This document shows, piece after piece, positions 22,421-33,565 of a DNA stretch of 64,000 nt. The DNA is from Camellia lanceoleosa. Lineage: Eukaryota > Streptophyta > Magnoliopsida > Ericales > Theaceae. The DNA lies in assembly GCA_025200525.1 (NCBI GenBank), contig JANUSC010000052.1:434001-498000 (forward strand). Reading direction: 5' to 3'. Within the stretch, counting starts at the first letter, position 1, and the number at the start of each line of letters is the position of its first letter. Under the pieces are notes generated by a model, which was given only the letters and a program-made list of their open reading frames with translations, did no database searches and was not told the origin of the DNA. A program made the position numbers and the translations under genes.

Positions 22421-23037
22421 ATGGTAGATCTTGTGAACACAACGAGTGGAGTCATAAGACTTAACAACAACAACAACTACTAGAGTTGGCAGAGTCGCAT
22501 CAAGTCCTACCTTGAAGGGTAGGATTTGTGGGAGGTTGTTAATGGAAATGCAACTGCACCACCTTCCACGGAAAATGCCGAGGCATTTCGTAGATGGAAG
22601 ATCAAGGCCAAAAAGGCAATGTATGTGCTCAAGACAACCATAGAGGATGAGTTGCTTGAGCACATCAGGAATGATGACACACCCAAGGCAGCATGGGACA
22701 TCTTTGCATCATTGTTTTCAAAAACAAATGATGCCCAGCTCCAATTTCTAAAAAATGAGTTAATGTCTACCACTCAAGGAATTAAGTCTATAAGTGAATA
22801 TTTCACAAAAATTAAGGATTTATGTCATGAAATTTCAGATCTAGATCCTAAAGTAAATATTAATGAGGAAAGAATGACGAGGATCATTATACATGGGTTA
22901 AGGCCCGAGTATAATGCATTCATCACAACTATAAGGGGTTGGCCAATTCAATTATCTCTTATAGAGTTGGAGAATTTATTGGCCAATCAAGAAGGCCTAT
23001 GCAAGCTAATTTTCAAAAAAATTAAAAAAAAAAAAAA
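22421..23037 (+). pseudogene. Copia C second gag copy, truncated
   Basis: It repeats the first gag: a stop replaces the codon after LNNNNNY near 22480, then DLWEVVNG, KAKKAMYVLKTTIEDELLEH, SEYFTKIKDLCHEISDLDP, IIHGLRPEYNAFI and LLANQEGLCK. It ends at about 23010 in a run of A residues, before the zinc knuckle. Everything downstream is unrelated AT-rich DNA. Confidence 0.85.
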
Positions 23038-25375
23038 AACTCATACCAAAATATAATGTGAATGTCCATAATTTACAATTAACATACAACTAATCTTAGA
23101 AAAACTAAATTTATACCAATGTGAACATTCACACTGCAACATGAAACAAAATTGAAAGGAAAAAAATGACTATTTTAATTGTTTAATGGTAATAAAAAAT
23201 GATTATTTAAACAAGTATAGTAACAAATAACTAATGATATGTGAACATTCACATCTTGCAAAATATATAACTATGTCCATATCTATATTCCAACATTTAT
23301 TTCTCAGACTTTCAAATAATGTGAAATGTGAACATTCACACTGATTGACAAAAAAATAGAAACAATGACAACAATAGAATTAGAAATCCAAAAAAAACTC
23401 AATCATTTAAAAAAAAAAAAAAAAAAAAATATCACCCACATCCTCATCTTCATCATCATCTTTATCATTATCACCATTATTAACAATCTATACAATTTTA
23501 TCATTCTACTAATTTAAATCAAACCAAACCCACCTTTGAAGAATATATTTGTAACAAAATTAACTGGACATAAACAGAGTTTTGACTTACAACAATGGAG
23601 AAACATAAAGTTTCGAATACAGAGCAACAATGGATGAATACAAAACTTAGAACACAAAATGACAATGGAGGAATACAAAACTTCACCCCAACAGGAGGAA
23701 CATAATATTATTTCACCACCACATGTAAACTAGAGTTTCTAAACCCTACCAAATAGAGAGTTTCGATACTACAAATGTGAATGAAACTGATCAAAAAGAA
23801 AAAACGTGAATAATGGTAATTACCAAAATAGAGGTAGCAACAAAAAAGGAAATATGTATATCATTTTTTTTATGTAATACATATCAACAATAGACTTAAG
23901 GGTATAATAGTTCAACAAACAATATAAATCAGGAAAAAAGGACCTCATAGAATAAAAGTATAAATACATGGGACTAATTAGGTTATAATTTTTCTTGGTG
24001 GACTTATTGAGTTAGAACATCTCCAAATGGGATTTATCAATTAAAACCCTTAAATGAATTCCATTATTATTATTTTGCTCCTACTTCAATTGGGAATATC
24101 TCCATTTGTATGTCAATAGTTTTATTTTATTTTATTTTATTTTTTTATTTTAGTTGATAAGAATTGACTCATTTTAATGTGCCCGCAACACCCAAATTGC
24201 ATGTCTTTGTATCTTGAGACAGATGCATGATTTTAGCTTTGAGGGGGCGAACGAACATATATAATATAAAAAAAGAAGAAGTTATAATGAAGTGCAAAAT
24301 GCAATATCAATTTTTATTAATACAAAATGCATAAAATATCACAAGGCTATGTTATTAAATATATTTATTCATTGTATATAATTACAAAAATATGATCAAT
24401 AGGATATGTGATCAAATAACTTGCTATAAAATCATTCTATATCTTGTTTTTACCAATAATTGGCACAATTTAGAAATTGTTGACAACTTTTAAAATTTGG
24501 GATGCTTAAGGATTTCAATTCCTTAGTTTTGCAATTGAAATTTATTTGTAAGTTCTCAAATATTTTCAATTTTGAAAGACTTATAACTATCGTTAGGATC
24601 AAAAACAAAGTTAAGAAACTAACTCCATCACATTCTTGCTAGCTCAGTTCTTAAAAGACTAAATATGGAAAAGAGAGAATCAAAACAGAGAAACAGGAAG
24701 AAGGTGAAGAAAGGAAGCAAAGCAAATTTGAAATAAATATGGAAAAGATGAAAAAGAAACCAAAAATGAAGATTGAGTTGAAGATAGAACCAAAAAATAA
24801 AAAATCAAAATTAAAACAAAAGAAAATAAGATAAAACAAGGGAGAATTGAAACAGATAAGAAGAATAACATAGAGATAGAGAGAAAGAAGCACAGAGAGA
24901 GTTGGAATGTGAAGATGACAACTTGAAAATGAAGGCTGAGTTGAAGATCCAAGTTGATGGAAGTGGTTTCACTAGTCTTTTGTTTTTTAAATATTCCCTC
25001 TGAATGATTTTTTCAAATGGGTAACTATGGATATTTGGCTACAGAAATGAGAAAATCTTAGGAAGGTGAGTATTAAAATTTTCAATAAAATCTTGGGGTG
25101 GCAAACCTATATAATTTAGGCATATTCTTAACTAATATATGCAAGGAGTTTTTTCAAAACTTTGGGCTGGCAGTATCCCCTACCAACCACCCATCGGTCC
25201 ATCCTTGTTTGTATCAGGAGGCAAAAACAAAAAGAGATGAGGGTTTGATGGTGCATAATGACAATGATTGTTCTAAAACAGATAACAAAAAAAAAAAAAA
25301 AAAAAAAGTGTTTAAAGCAGAAGCAAGAAGTTTGGTGTGTTTGTTCCTCCTCCTATGCACATGTGCTGTGATGAT
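23038..25375. other. AT-rich intergenic stretch
   Basis: No gene is supported. Three copies of the palindrome TGTGAACATTCACA lie at 23120, 23240 and 23327. A 24-base A run is near 23409, and a purine-rich tract of about 250 bp is near 24660-24910, which creates long but meaningless minus-strand open frames. Confidence 0.5.
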
Positions 25376-25713
25376 CAGGTTGCTATTTTTATTGCCAATA
25401 ATCCTATGCTTCATGAGTGCACGAAACATATTGAGGTGGATTGCCAATTTATTTGGGATTTATTACTTTGAAAACAATTTCCGAAGTTGCAACTCCTTAT
25501 ATTTTGTTTGATGATCAATTAGGTAATATTTTCACTAAGTTGTTAAGCTTGTCGGTCTTTTAAGCGTTTATCTATCAAGGTGTACATGTTTGATTTGTAT
25601 GTGCTAGCTTGATGGAGAGTGTTAGAATAGTTACGTGCCTTTTATTATTTTGTATTCAGGGTACTCATGTCATATTGCTACATTATGGTTTTAATATAAA
25701 TATGTAGTAAGGT

Positions 25714-26411
25714 AACCCAAGTGGTTGGTCTAGTGGCAAGGCCTTGAGTTTTGGGGGTGTGCTCTTTCCAAAGTTCAGGGATCAAAACCTCTTAGGTGTT
25801 AATAATTACTTGGGGCTATCGGACTGGGGGAAAAACACTTGGGCCCCGTTTGTTTTCAGAAGTAGAATGGAGGGAATTGATATTGAGGGGATTAGTAAAA
25901 TTGTATTTGTTTTGATGATAGTTGTTAGTGTGAGGATTATTAAATTATTTTTATATAAAATAATAAAATAAATAAAATTATGATTTTTACTTAACAAAAA
26001 ATATAAAATCATTAAACATTAATGTTCAAAAAAAAAAATGCCCAACATGTACAAAAAATAAAATAAAAAAATTGCGTTGACCGGTCGGACGTCCCGGCGG
26101 ACGACCGATCACTCACTAAGCCGATGGGCTAGTTTCCTAATACCACCTTCTCGCCCAGACTAATAATCCACTCGCCCAAGGCCCATCCTAAGTAGAATAG
26201 ACTATCAATCCGGAGGACCACAAACAAAACAAACATGAGCTAAGCTCACCATTCATCCATCACAGTCCACTCTGGATTGTGATGGCAGAAAACAAACAGG
26301 GCCTTAATTTAATCATGATGCACTTGCGAAAAACTCTTTATAGAGGGCCTGTGCACCCATGAGGATTAGTCGGGTTTTGATTCGGACACCCTGATACCAA
26401 TAAAAATATAT
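25714..26411 (+). mobile_element. tRNA-derived SINE, split by a MITE
   Basis: The body has a pol III A-box-like TGGTCTAGTGG and B-box-like AGTTCAGGGATC. The 3' half reads GTGCACCCATGAGGATTAGT, then GGACACCCTGATACC and a short A-rich tail. It is flanked by a 20-bp direct repeat (25694-25713 and 26412-26431), as expected for LINE-mediated insertion. Without the MITE it is about 230 bp. It is not a functional tRNA. Confidence 0.75.
25842..26303. mobile_element. MITE (hAT-like) nested in the SINE
   Basis: Ends are GGCCCCGTTTGTTTTC and its near-perfect inverted partner GAAAACAAACAGGGCC (15 of 16 match). CACTTG occurs directly before it and again at 26321-26326, 17 bp after the right terminus, so the exact right boundary or duplication is uncertain. 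It is non-coding and contains a GC-rich island with GGTCGGACGTCCCGG near 26085. Confidence 0.65.
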
Positions 26412-26543
26412 ATATAAATATGTAGTAAGGTGGAGGGTTTGATACACACCCAAAATCTATTTTTCGTATTCTCTTCTCTCTTTGTAACTCTAAACCTAAT
26501 CTCACACACCTCACATTCTAACTTTTATTAATCATCACCATTT

Positions 26544-26672
26544 GGCGGCTTGGTCCAGCGATAAAGCTTGCCATTAGCATTCTTGGTGGCACATGTTCGA
26601 GTCACGCAAATAGTCTCTCTAAAAATGTGGATAAGGCTGAATATATTTTTCCCTCGCTAGACCCCGCTTTTA
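26544..26672 (+). mobile_element. Au-like SINE
   Basis: GGCGGCTTGGTCCAGCG, then GTTCGAGTCACGCAAATAG (B box), GTGGATAAGGCTG and CCTCGCTAGACCCCGC follow the order of the widespread plant Au SINE. It lies just after the end of the copia LTR remnant. Target duplications are not clear. Confidence 0.65.
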
Positions 26673-27392
26673 ATCAATAATTTATAATATTTTCTAATAT
26701 ATTATTTTTAAATTTGTACATAAATACTTCTCAAATCAAATTCTAAAATTGATAATTATAAATCCAAACTTGCTCATAATATTAATTAAGCATTCAAAAT
26801 TTGCTTAGCTTGGCCTAGTAACCATTAATCATATGTTCATGTAAAATTTTTAATTAAATTTCTATTTTTTTTTTCTTTCACAAAACTTATAAACTCATGG
26901 TTTCAGTTTTTAGAATTCACCGTTTAGAAAATTTTGATTTTTCATTTTTTGATTTTTTTTTTTTTTTTTCATTGAATTTTTAAAAATATTTTAAGTAATT
27001 GTTTTAATTTTAAGACACACTTAACATAAATACACTTAAAAAGTATAATTTTTGTGAAAAAAAATCTTTAAAAAATTCACTAAATGCCAAAAATACAAAA
27101 ATAAAATAAAATAAAAATTTAGTACAATTTTCATATTATTGTGTATTTATTAATTTTTAAAAATATTTTTTCACAAATATTTTACTATTTAGATACATCT
27201 AAGTAGGATGCATCTAAAAAAGTAAAAAAAATTACTTGAAATCTTAAAAATATTCACTAAAAATAAAGGAATACGAAAAATAAAAAATTCAATTTCGAAA
27301 AACTGAATTCATAAAATTAAAATCAAACTGCATTCATTTCATATAATTTTTTTCCGCAATTATTATTTAACATCACATAATTTATTTATATT
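26673..27392. other. AT-rich sequence without recognised feature
   Basis: The stretch is more than three-quarters A and T with many short homopolymer runs. I see no gene, terminal repeat or tandem repeat of note. Confidence 0.5.
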
Positions 27393-27932
27393 CTAAGAGC
27401 ATCCACAATAGATGTGTTAGTGGAGGTGTTAGTATCAGTGGCTAAATTTTACACAAGCTATAATCACTTTTGTCTTCACAATAGAGTAACTAAGTGGTGT
27501 GTTAGGGTCAGATGCTAATGTCAGCTGTTAACTTATGTGTTAACTGTGGCTAGTGTTTTAGCCAGCAAGAGAGAGAGGGGGGGACGTGGGAAGTGCCGTG
27601 AGGTCGTTTGGCCGGTCATCTCCCCGGACGTCCAGGCCCTCCAAGTAAAAAAATAAAAAAATAAAAAATTGGGTCTGACCGATTGACTGGCCGGACGTCC
27701 GACTGTCTTTCTCTCCAGCTGCACGGTCACTATTTATATATATATATATATATATTCTTTAACACACCTATTAACACACTTTAACATATCTATTGTACCA
27801 TCACTCACTCTCTAAAATTAATAAACTTTTAACACACCTTAACACATATTTTTAGATCTCACTCTTATCACTTTTTGTCATCTAATATATTTTCACGAAT
27901 AATCTCAGCTATTCCATTATAGATGCTCTAAG
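27393..27932. mobile_element. MITE with CTAAGAGCATC termini
   Basis: The left end CTAAGAGCATCCACAATAG and the right end, inverted, CTTAGAGCATCTATAATGG form terminal inverted repeats over a 540-bp non-coding element. Interior motifs ATGTGTTAG and TAACACA repeat in inverted orientation. A GC-rich island with two GGACGTCC motifs and a (TA)n run at 27733-27754 lie inside. Confidence 0.65.
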
Positions 27933-28216
27933 TAGGTAGTATTTAGTTGTTGCTCAAATCAAGAAAGGTCAGTAATAAGTACAAGTTGGTGGCAGAATAC
28001 GGAGGACATTAGGTTCCTTTCCTTTGGGACATAAACTCACTCACTGAATTCCACGGTGTGATTATCATTGCTGCCACCAGAATTCTGTCATATTTAGCAA
28101 TTTCATGTCACCAAATTCTCGAGTTATGCTTTTTTTTTTTTTTTTTTTTCTTTTTAATTTACTTTTTTTTTTTTATTTAAGCAAAGCTGAACAATGGCCA
28201 AAATATCTAATTGGGC

Positions 28217-28372
28217 AATGATAGAGACCACTAAAAGTGGTGCTCTAAAGTAATTACTAATGATGTGACATCTACTTTTTAAAAAAAAAAAAAAAACAAA
28301 CACAACAACATTGAGGCAGTGAGACCCACTGGCACATCATTAGTGATGGCACTAAGTAATGCTCTCACTCAT
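28217..28372. repeat. Small foldback (MITE-like)
   Basis: ATTACTAATGATGTGACAT on the left pairs with GGCACATCATTAGTGATGG on the right around an A-run. AGAGCACCACTT-like and AAGTAATGCTCTCA segments extend the pairing. Non-coding. 27933-28216 contains a long T run at 28131-28150 and no gene. Confidence 0.45.
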
Positions 28373-29104
28373 TTTCTTATCTAATTTTGTTAAAATCCTG
28401 AAAATTCTATACATGGAAATGATTGGTTGGACTAGAATGAATATTGGTTGAAAACAATACCTATGTTACATGGACTCGGTTACGAGTATCGAGTGCAGGT
28501 GTGTATCCAAGTATCAGATCTTCATAAATTTGAATCTTATGATCTTGGCATACGTATTCAAAATTAGATATAGGTACGGCAACACGTCATATGCAAATAT
28601 ATATTGCATATTATATAATATTCTCGGATGAGATGTTATAAATTATGCAGAAATATATTAGAAGTATAAAATTTCTATATCTAATTCATGTGGGAGCCTA
28701 AAAATATTACTTTACTTCTTCATGTATTGTCACAAATTAAAGGATCTAAGTGTCTAAATTGAATATAAGTGTCGGACACCTATCCCACACCCTTACCCAT
28801 ATCACATCCGGTGGACACGGGTACTATAGAGGAAATAGAAATAACAAAATCATGTTATATTTCTGCTGTCTTACTTTAAATGTATGTTTATGAATTATTC
28901 TGTGTAAATATATGATAATTTTCTTATTATTCTGTTTAGAATTATCTTACTTGCCCCTGGTTCAACATGGGAAAATGTTGTAGCCTATTAAGTAAAATCA
29001 ATCCTGTTATTCTATAATTCTAAAGAGCTATTTTTTTCCCTTCTCTAAGTTGCTTTGGAAAACACCATTTCTTCAATTCTGATTCTATTTCTGTTTTTGC
29101 CTAG
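28373..29104. other. Intergenic or upstream/intron sequence of the aminotransferase pseudogene
   Basis: No reading frame is supported. A degenerate repeat with GTGTCGGACACC and GGTGGACACGGGTAC lies near 28770-28820. The end of the stretch, CTGTTTTTGCCTAG at 29104, looks like a splice acceptor before the first recognisable exon. Confidence 0.4.
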
Positions 29105-29121
29105 ATCTTTGGAGAACATAA

Positions 29122-29554
<433 letters not shown>

Positions 29555-29772
29555 GTGTAGTTTAGTCCATACTTTCACAATCATCACTATGTCTATAATT
29601 ATGTTGTTTGATTACCATGTGCTGTGAAATGAATATTAGATATATTGTTCCCTGTTGACTGGTATAGAGTGTGTACTCTTTCTGTTCTATATTCAACTCT
29701 CATTGCAAATAAATCACATTAGGATTTGAAACAATTACATCTCAGTTGACTGTACCATTTCTGTCAGAACTC

Positions 29773-30461
29773 TCGTTTGTTAACATTGTCAGTTTACAAC
29801 AAACGGAAATAAGTTTTAGTTTTTAGTTTTTGTTTTTTTTTTTATAAATAAAAAAAATAAAAATAAAAACAGAAAACTTAATTGGTGTACAAAAATGTTT
29901 TGTAAAGAAATAAAAACAAAAATTAGAGAAACATGTTTGGTGATTTGCCGGTGGTGGTGGCCGATGGTGGAGGATGGAGGAATATGGTGACCAACCTGTG
30001 GTGGGGGTGATTAGAGGTGTCTGCTAAAGTTAGTGGTCAGAGTGTTGTCGGAGGTCACGGCGGTGACTGATTGGTTGTTGAAGAGTCACTGGAAGGTGGG
30101 TGGAGCTCTCTGATAGCGAGTCGGTGTTGATGGTGTGGTGATGGTTGGAGGTGGCCGCCAAAATTAGTTATTGAAGTGTCGCCAAAGGTAACGGAAGTGA
30201 CCGACTGGTCGCCAAAGAATTACAGGAAGGTTGTCAGAGGTCGGCAGTGGGTGGTGACTGGAAGTGGTGGGAGATAGAGGAGAGAGTGGGAACTTATCTT
30301 GAAAACATGTGAAAACACATTTTTTTTTCACTTCAAAAAATTTTGAAAATTTTGGAATTAATTCCATTTTTTCGAAAACGAAAACAATATACTAAACAAG
30401 TTTTCATTCCATTTTCCAAAGAAAAAAAGAAAGAAAAAGAAACATAAATGTTAACAAACGA
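29773..30461. mobile_element. Non-autonomous DNA transposon with TCGTTTGTTAACATT termini
   Basis: TCGTTTGTTAACATT at 29773-29787 is repeated in perfect inverted form at 30447-30461. The 689-bp interior has AT-rich arms and a central GGTGGTGG/GTCGCC-rich part at 29948-30270 with repeats such as GTGACCGACTGG. No transposase is visible and target duplications are not clear. It lies in the pseudogene intron between exon 2 and copia A. Confidence 0.65.
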
Positions 30462-30550
30462 CCCGTAAGATATCATTGAATTGCTGAGGAAATGATCTTT
30501 TTCTGATTGGTGTGGTAATTTGACATGTTGAGCCAGTTGGGTGTCTATAC

Positions 30551-30985
30551 TGTTAGGATCATGGACACCCAGAAAGATGAACAATAAGCAATCATACACT
30601 ATCGAGACACTAATATTTACGTGGTTCAGCCCAATGCCTACGTCCACAAATAGAAACGAGAATTTCACTAAAACAGAGCAGATACAAATCAGAGGAGGAT
30701 AATTACTCTCACTGAACTCACAGCTCTCTGTCTCTCAAATTTCTAATACAATTCATCCTCTCCCTCTTGTCTCTATTTATACACAAAGATGAAAGAGAGA
30801 GAGAGAGAGAGAGACCTACCAAAATTTTCTACTTTCTTGATGGTGAGAGTCAACAATGGCAAGAACATGAAAAGAAGGAAGAGCTGGCCTTGAAGATGCC
30901 CAACTCAAACTTTCACTTGAGGTGGAAGTCCTCGTACGCCATTCTCCTTGACTGTTTGCTTGCATACATGGGGTTAGAGCTAACA
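30551..30985 (-). mobile_element. Copia A 3' LTR
   Basis: On the plus strand it runs from TGTTAGGATC to GAGCTAACA, 435 bp, preceded by TATAC. A polypurine tract (TTCTCTCCCTCC on the plus strand) directly adjoins it at 30986. A (GA)n run lies at 30795-30811. Confidence 0.9.
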
Positions 30986-32659
30986 ATTCTCTCCCTCCAT
31001 ACCCACATGCATGACTGAATTCTCACTTGAAGTCCATCCCGGTAATGTCTTTGCAAATTTTAAGTTTGTCTCTTGAGACCACCTTTGTAAGCATGTCAAT
31101 TGGATTCTTATTTGTATGGATCTTGATCAGTTCCAATAACTGCTTTTCTATCACTTTGCGTATCCAATGATATTGAACATCAATGTGCTTCGTGCGAGAA
31201 TGATACATAGAATTCTTGCTCAGGTCTATGGCACTCTGGTTGTCACAATGTACTGTGAACTTTTCTTTCTTTAGTCCCAGTTCTTAGAGAAACTGCTTCA
31301 ACTACATCTCTTTCCTAGCTTCTGCTACGGCAATGTACTCTGCCTCAGTTGTGGATAAACAACACACTTCTATTGCTTGGACTACCAAGACACAGCTCCC
31401 CCTACAAAAGTGAACAAAAATCTTGATGTAGATCTTCTACCATCAAGATCTCCCGCTATATTTGAATCCGTATAGCCTTCCAAGACTGGTTTAGCATCTC
31501 TAAAGCACAAACACATTTTAGATGTACCTTTGAGGTACCTCAGAATCCACTTGACTGCTTTCTAATGTTCTTTCCCTGGATTGGAAAGGAAGCTGCTTAC
31601 TACTCCAACAACATGAGCAATATCTGGTCGGGTGGACACCATTGCATACATTAAACTCCCTATGGCAGATGAGTAGGGAATAACCTCCATCTCTTCTCTT
31701 TCTTTTGTAGAGGAGGGACAAGAACTCTTGCTCAGCTTGAAATGATTAGCCAGCAGAGTACTGACTGGCTTGGCATCTTTCATGTTGAACTTCTCAATCA
31801 CCCGTTCAATGTACTTCTCTTGTGATATCCACAACTTTTTGGCTTCCCTATCACGCATAATTTCCATGCCCAAAATTTGCTGTGCAGGGCCTAGGTCCTT
31901 CATATCAAAGGATTGTGATAACTCATTCTTTAGTGATATGATTGCTGTGGTATCCTGTCCAACAATCAGCATGTCATCAACATAAAGCAGGAGTATGATG
32001 AAGTTTCCACTAGGAAATTTCTTGACATATACACATTGGTCTGCAGCAGTTTTCTTGCACTCATGACCCACCATGAATGAGTCAAACTTCTTGTACGACT
32101 GTCTCGGCGCTTGTTTGAGGCCGTAGAGACTCTTCTTTAATCTGCAAACTAGGTTTTCTTTCCCTTTTATTTCAAAACCTTCTGGCTGCTCCATGTAAAT
32201 TTCATCCTTCAGATCACCATGGAGAAATGCCGTCTTCACATCTATTTGTTCAAGTTCCAAATTCAAACTGGCTGCTAGTCCCAAAACTACTCGAATAGAT
32301 GTCATTTTCATAACTGGCAAGAAGATTTCATCAAAATCAATGCCATTCTTCTGCTCAAAACCTTTGACAACCAATCGAGCCTTATACTTGACTAGCTTTC
32401 TGCTGCCATCTTTCTTTAACTTGAACACCCATTTGTTCTTCAGTGCTTTTTGACCCCGGGAAAGTTTTACCAAATCATAAGTTTGGTTTTTCTGCAAGGA
32501 TTGCATCTCTTCTTGCATAGCTTGCGGCCAGCTACTCTTCTCCTTATGATTCTGAGCTTCTTGAAAACTTTTTGGCTCCCCCTCATCAATAAGCAAAATA
32601 TACTCAGAAGTAGGGTATTTTGACGATAGCTTAGGTTCTCTTGTTGATCTTCGTAACTG
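30986..32659 (-). pseudogene. Copia A reverse transcriptase and RNase H
   Basis: The RT reads from 32659 to 31562 without interruption: QNQTYDLV, KNKWVFKLKKDG, KARLVVKGFEQKNGIDFDE, IDVKTAFLHGDL, LYGLKQAPRQ and the catalytic YVDDMLIVG (near 31985). A stop at 31562 separates it from RNase H: KAVKWILRYLKGTSK, then TKHIDVQYHWIRKV and DMLTKV up to 31023. The RT core looks complete, which is unusual in this window, but the protein is cut from its integrase by the solo LTR at 32665 and by the stop. An open frame extends into the solo LTR only by chance. Confidence 0.85.
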
Positions 32660-33447
32660 TGGACTATAGACACTCCATTTTTGACCGCCCTTAAGACTTG
32701 GGCGCCACTGATTGCTTACTCGATGGTGTAGGCTATCTTGTTGCAAAGGTTCGATTTCTTCGGCAAGGAGAGCATCAAATCCTAACCTCACACCCCATTT
32801 TTGGACTAAAACGATTTTGACCAAAATGATTTTAGACCTTAAAACCCTCTCTTTCAAAACATTTTTAAAAAAAATTTCTACGATGTTCTGAGGCTCGCAT
32901 TTCATTAAATGTTGCGCTTTTCGGTAAACCGAGCAAGGACAAAGTGGAAATGAATTAAAGAGAGGCGAAATATTTGGAAAAAATCTTTTAAAACACCTTA
33001 TTTAGGGGTTTGGATTTGAAGAAAATTGGAGGAGAGGGAAGAAACCCAGTTGGGGAAGAAGTTGGGCGTCAACTGTTAAGAGAGAGTCAAGCAGCCCTTA
33101 CTAAATCAGGCCTATCCTTTTGTACACTTGGATTTCAGCTATGAGGCCACCACCATTGGAAAGTGGACTTCCAGGGCTTCATTTTACATTTAAGAATCTC
33201 CTAAAGTCGAGTCTAGATGAGGGAGCTATGGCTAGTTGAAGTTGGGCATGAATCCGGGTAGGACCAAATCTGAGCAGTTTTCACTAAAATGAGCACAACT
33301 TTTTGGACACTTGGAATTTTGATGTGAGGCTGCCACCATTGGAAAGAAGACTTCTGGGGCTTCAATTTAGACTCAAGAATGACCTGAAAAAGATCCATAT
33401 GAAGGAGATATACCCATTTGAAGTTGGACCTGAAGAGCATATTTTTG

Positions 33448-33565
33448 CTGTCGGCCACAAGTGTGGCTAGTCGGCCACCAATGGTGGCTGTCGGCCACCG
33501 GTGATGGCTGTCAGCCACCGGTGGTAGCCGGTCAGCCATCGATGATGACCGGTTGGCCACTGGTG
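33448..33565. repeat. Upstream GGCCACC/GGTGGC array of family G copy 3
   Basis: Five or more units of about 20 bp vary on TGTCGGCCACCGGTGGC, each able to pair with itself or its neighbour. It ends about 80 bp before the TATA box at 33648, so it lies in the putative promoter region. Confidence 0.6.

Larger units (their letters stand above)
18005..23037 (+). mobile_element. Copia C: Ty1/copia element in LTR-internal-LTR-partial internal arrangement
   Basis: LTR 18005-18551, primer site, gag-pol remains, LTR 21743-22289, then a second primer site and a second gag that breaks off at about 23037 in an A-rich run. The two LTRs are the same length (547 bp) and by eye about 95 percent identical. Two internal regions sharing a middle LTR are what unequal recombination between two copies, or an adjacent tandem, would leave. 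TTTGG precedes the first LTR; no matching duplication was found after 23037. Reverse transcriptase is deleted from the first internal region, so it is not autonomous. Confidence 0.85.
25376..26523 (+). mobile_element. Copia 3'-end remnant: RNase H tail plus LTR, interrupted by a SINE
   Basis: From 25376 a frame reads VAIFIANNPMLHECTKHIEV and DCQFIWD, the C-terminal part of a copia RNase H (usual form A..IA.NPVFHERTKHIE.DCH). Stops follow. GATGGAGAG is a polypurine tract, and an LTR begins TGTTAGAATAG at 25620. The LTR resumes after the SINE and ends about 26523 in TTCTAAC. The 5' part of the element is gone. Confidence 0.7.

Noticed and set aside
24651..24952. Two minus-strand frames rich in Phe, Leu and Ser
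   Set aside because: They are translations of a purine-rich low-complexity tract; no domain or start context supports them.
25714..25790. A tRNA gene suggested by A- and B-box-like sequences
   Set aside because: No cloverleaf can be drawn, and the segment has a SINE 3' half with a 20-bp target duplication.
32665..32905. N-terminal extension of the 447-residue copia A RT frame
   Set aside because: The extension beyond 32664 is translated from the inserted solo LTR, so it is a chance read-through and not part of the polyprotein.
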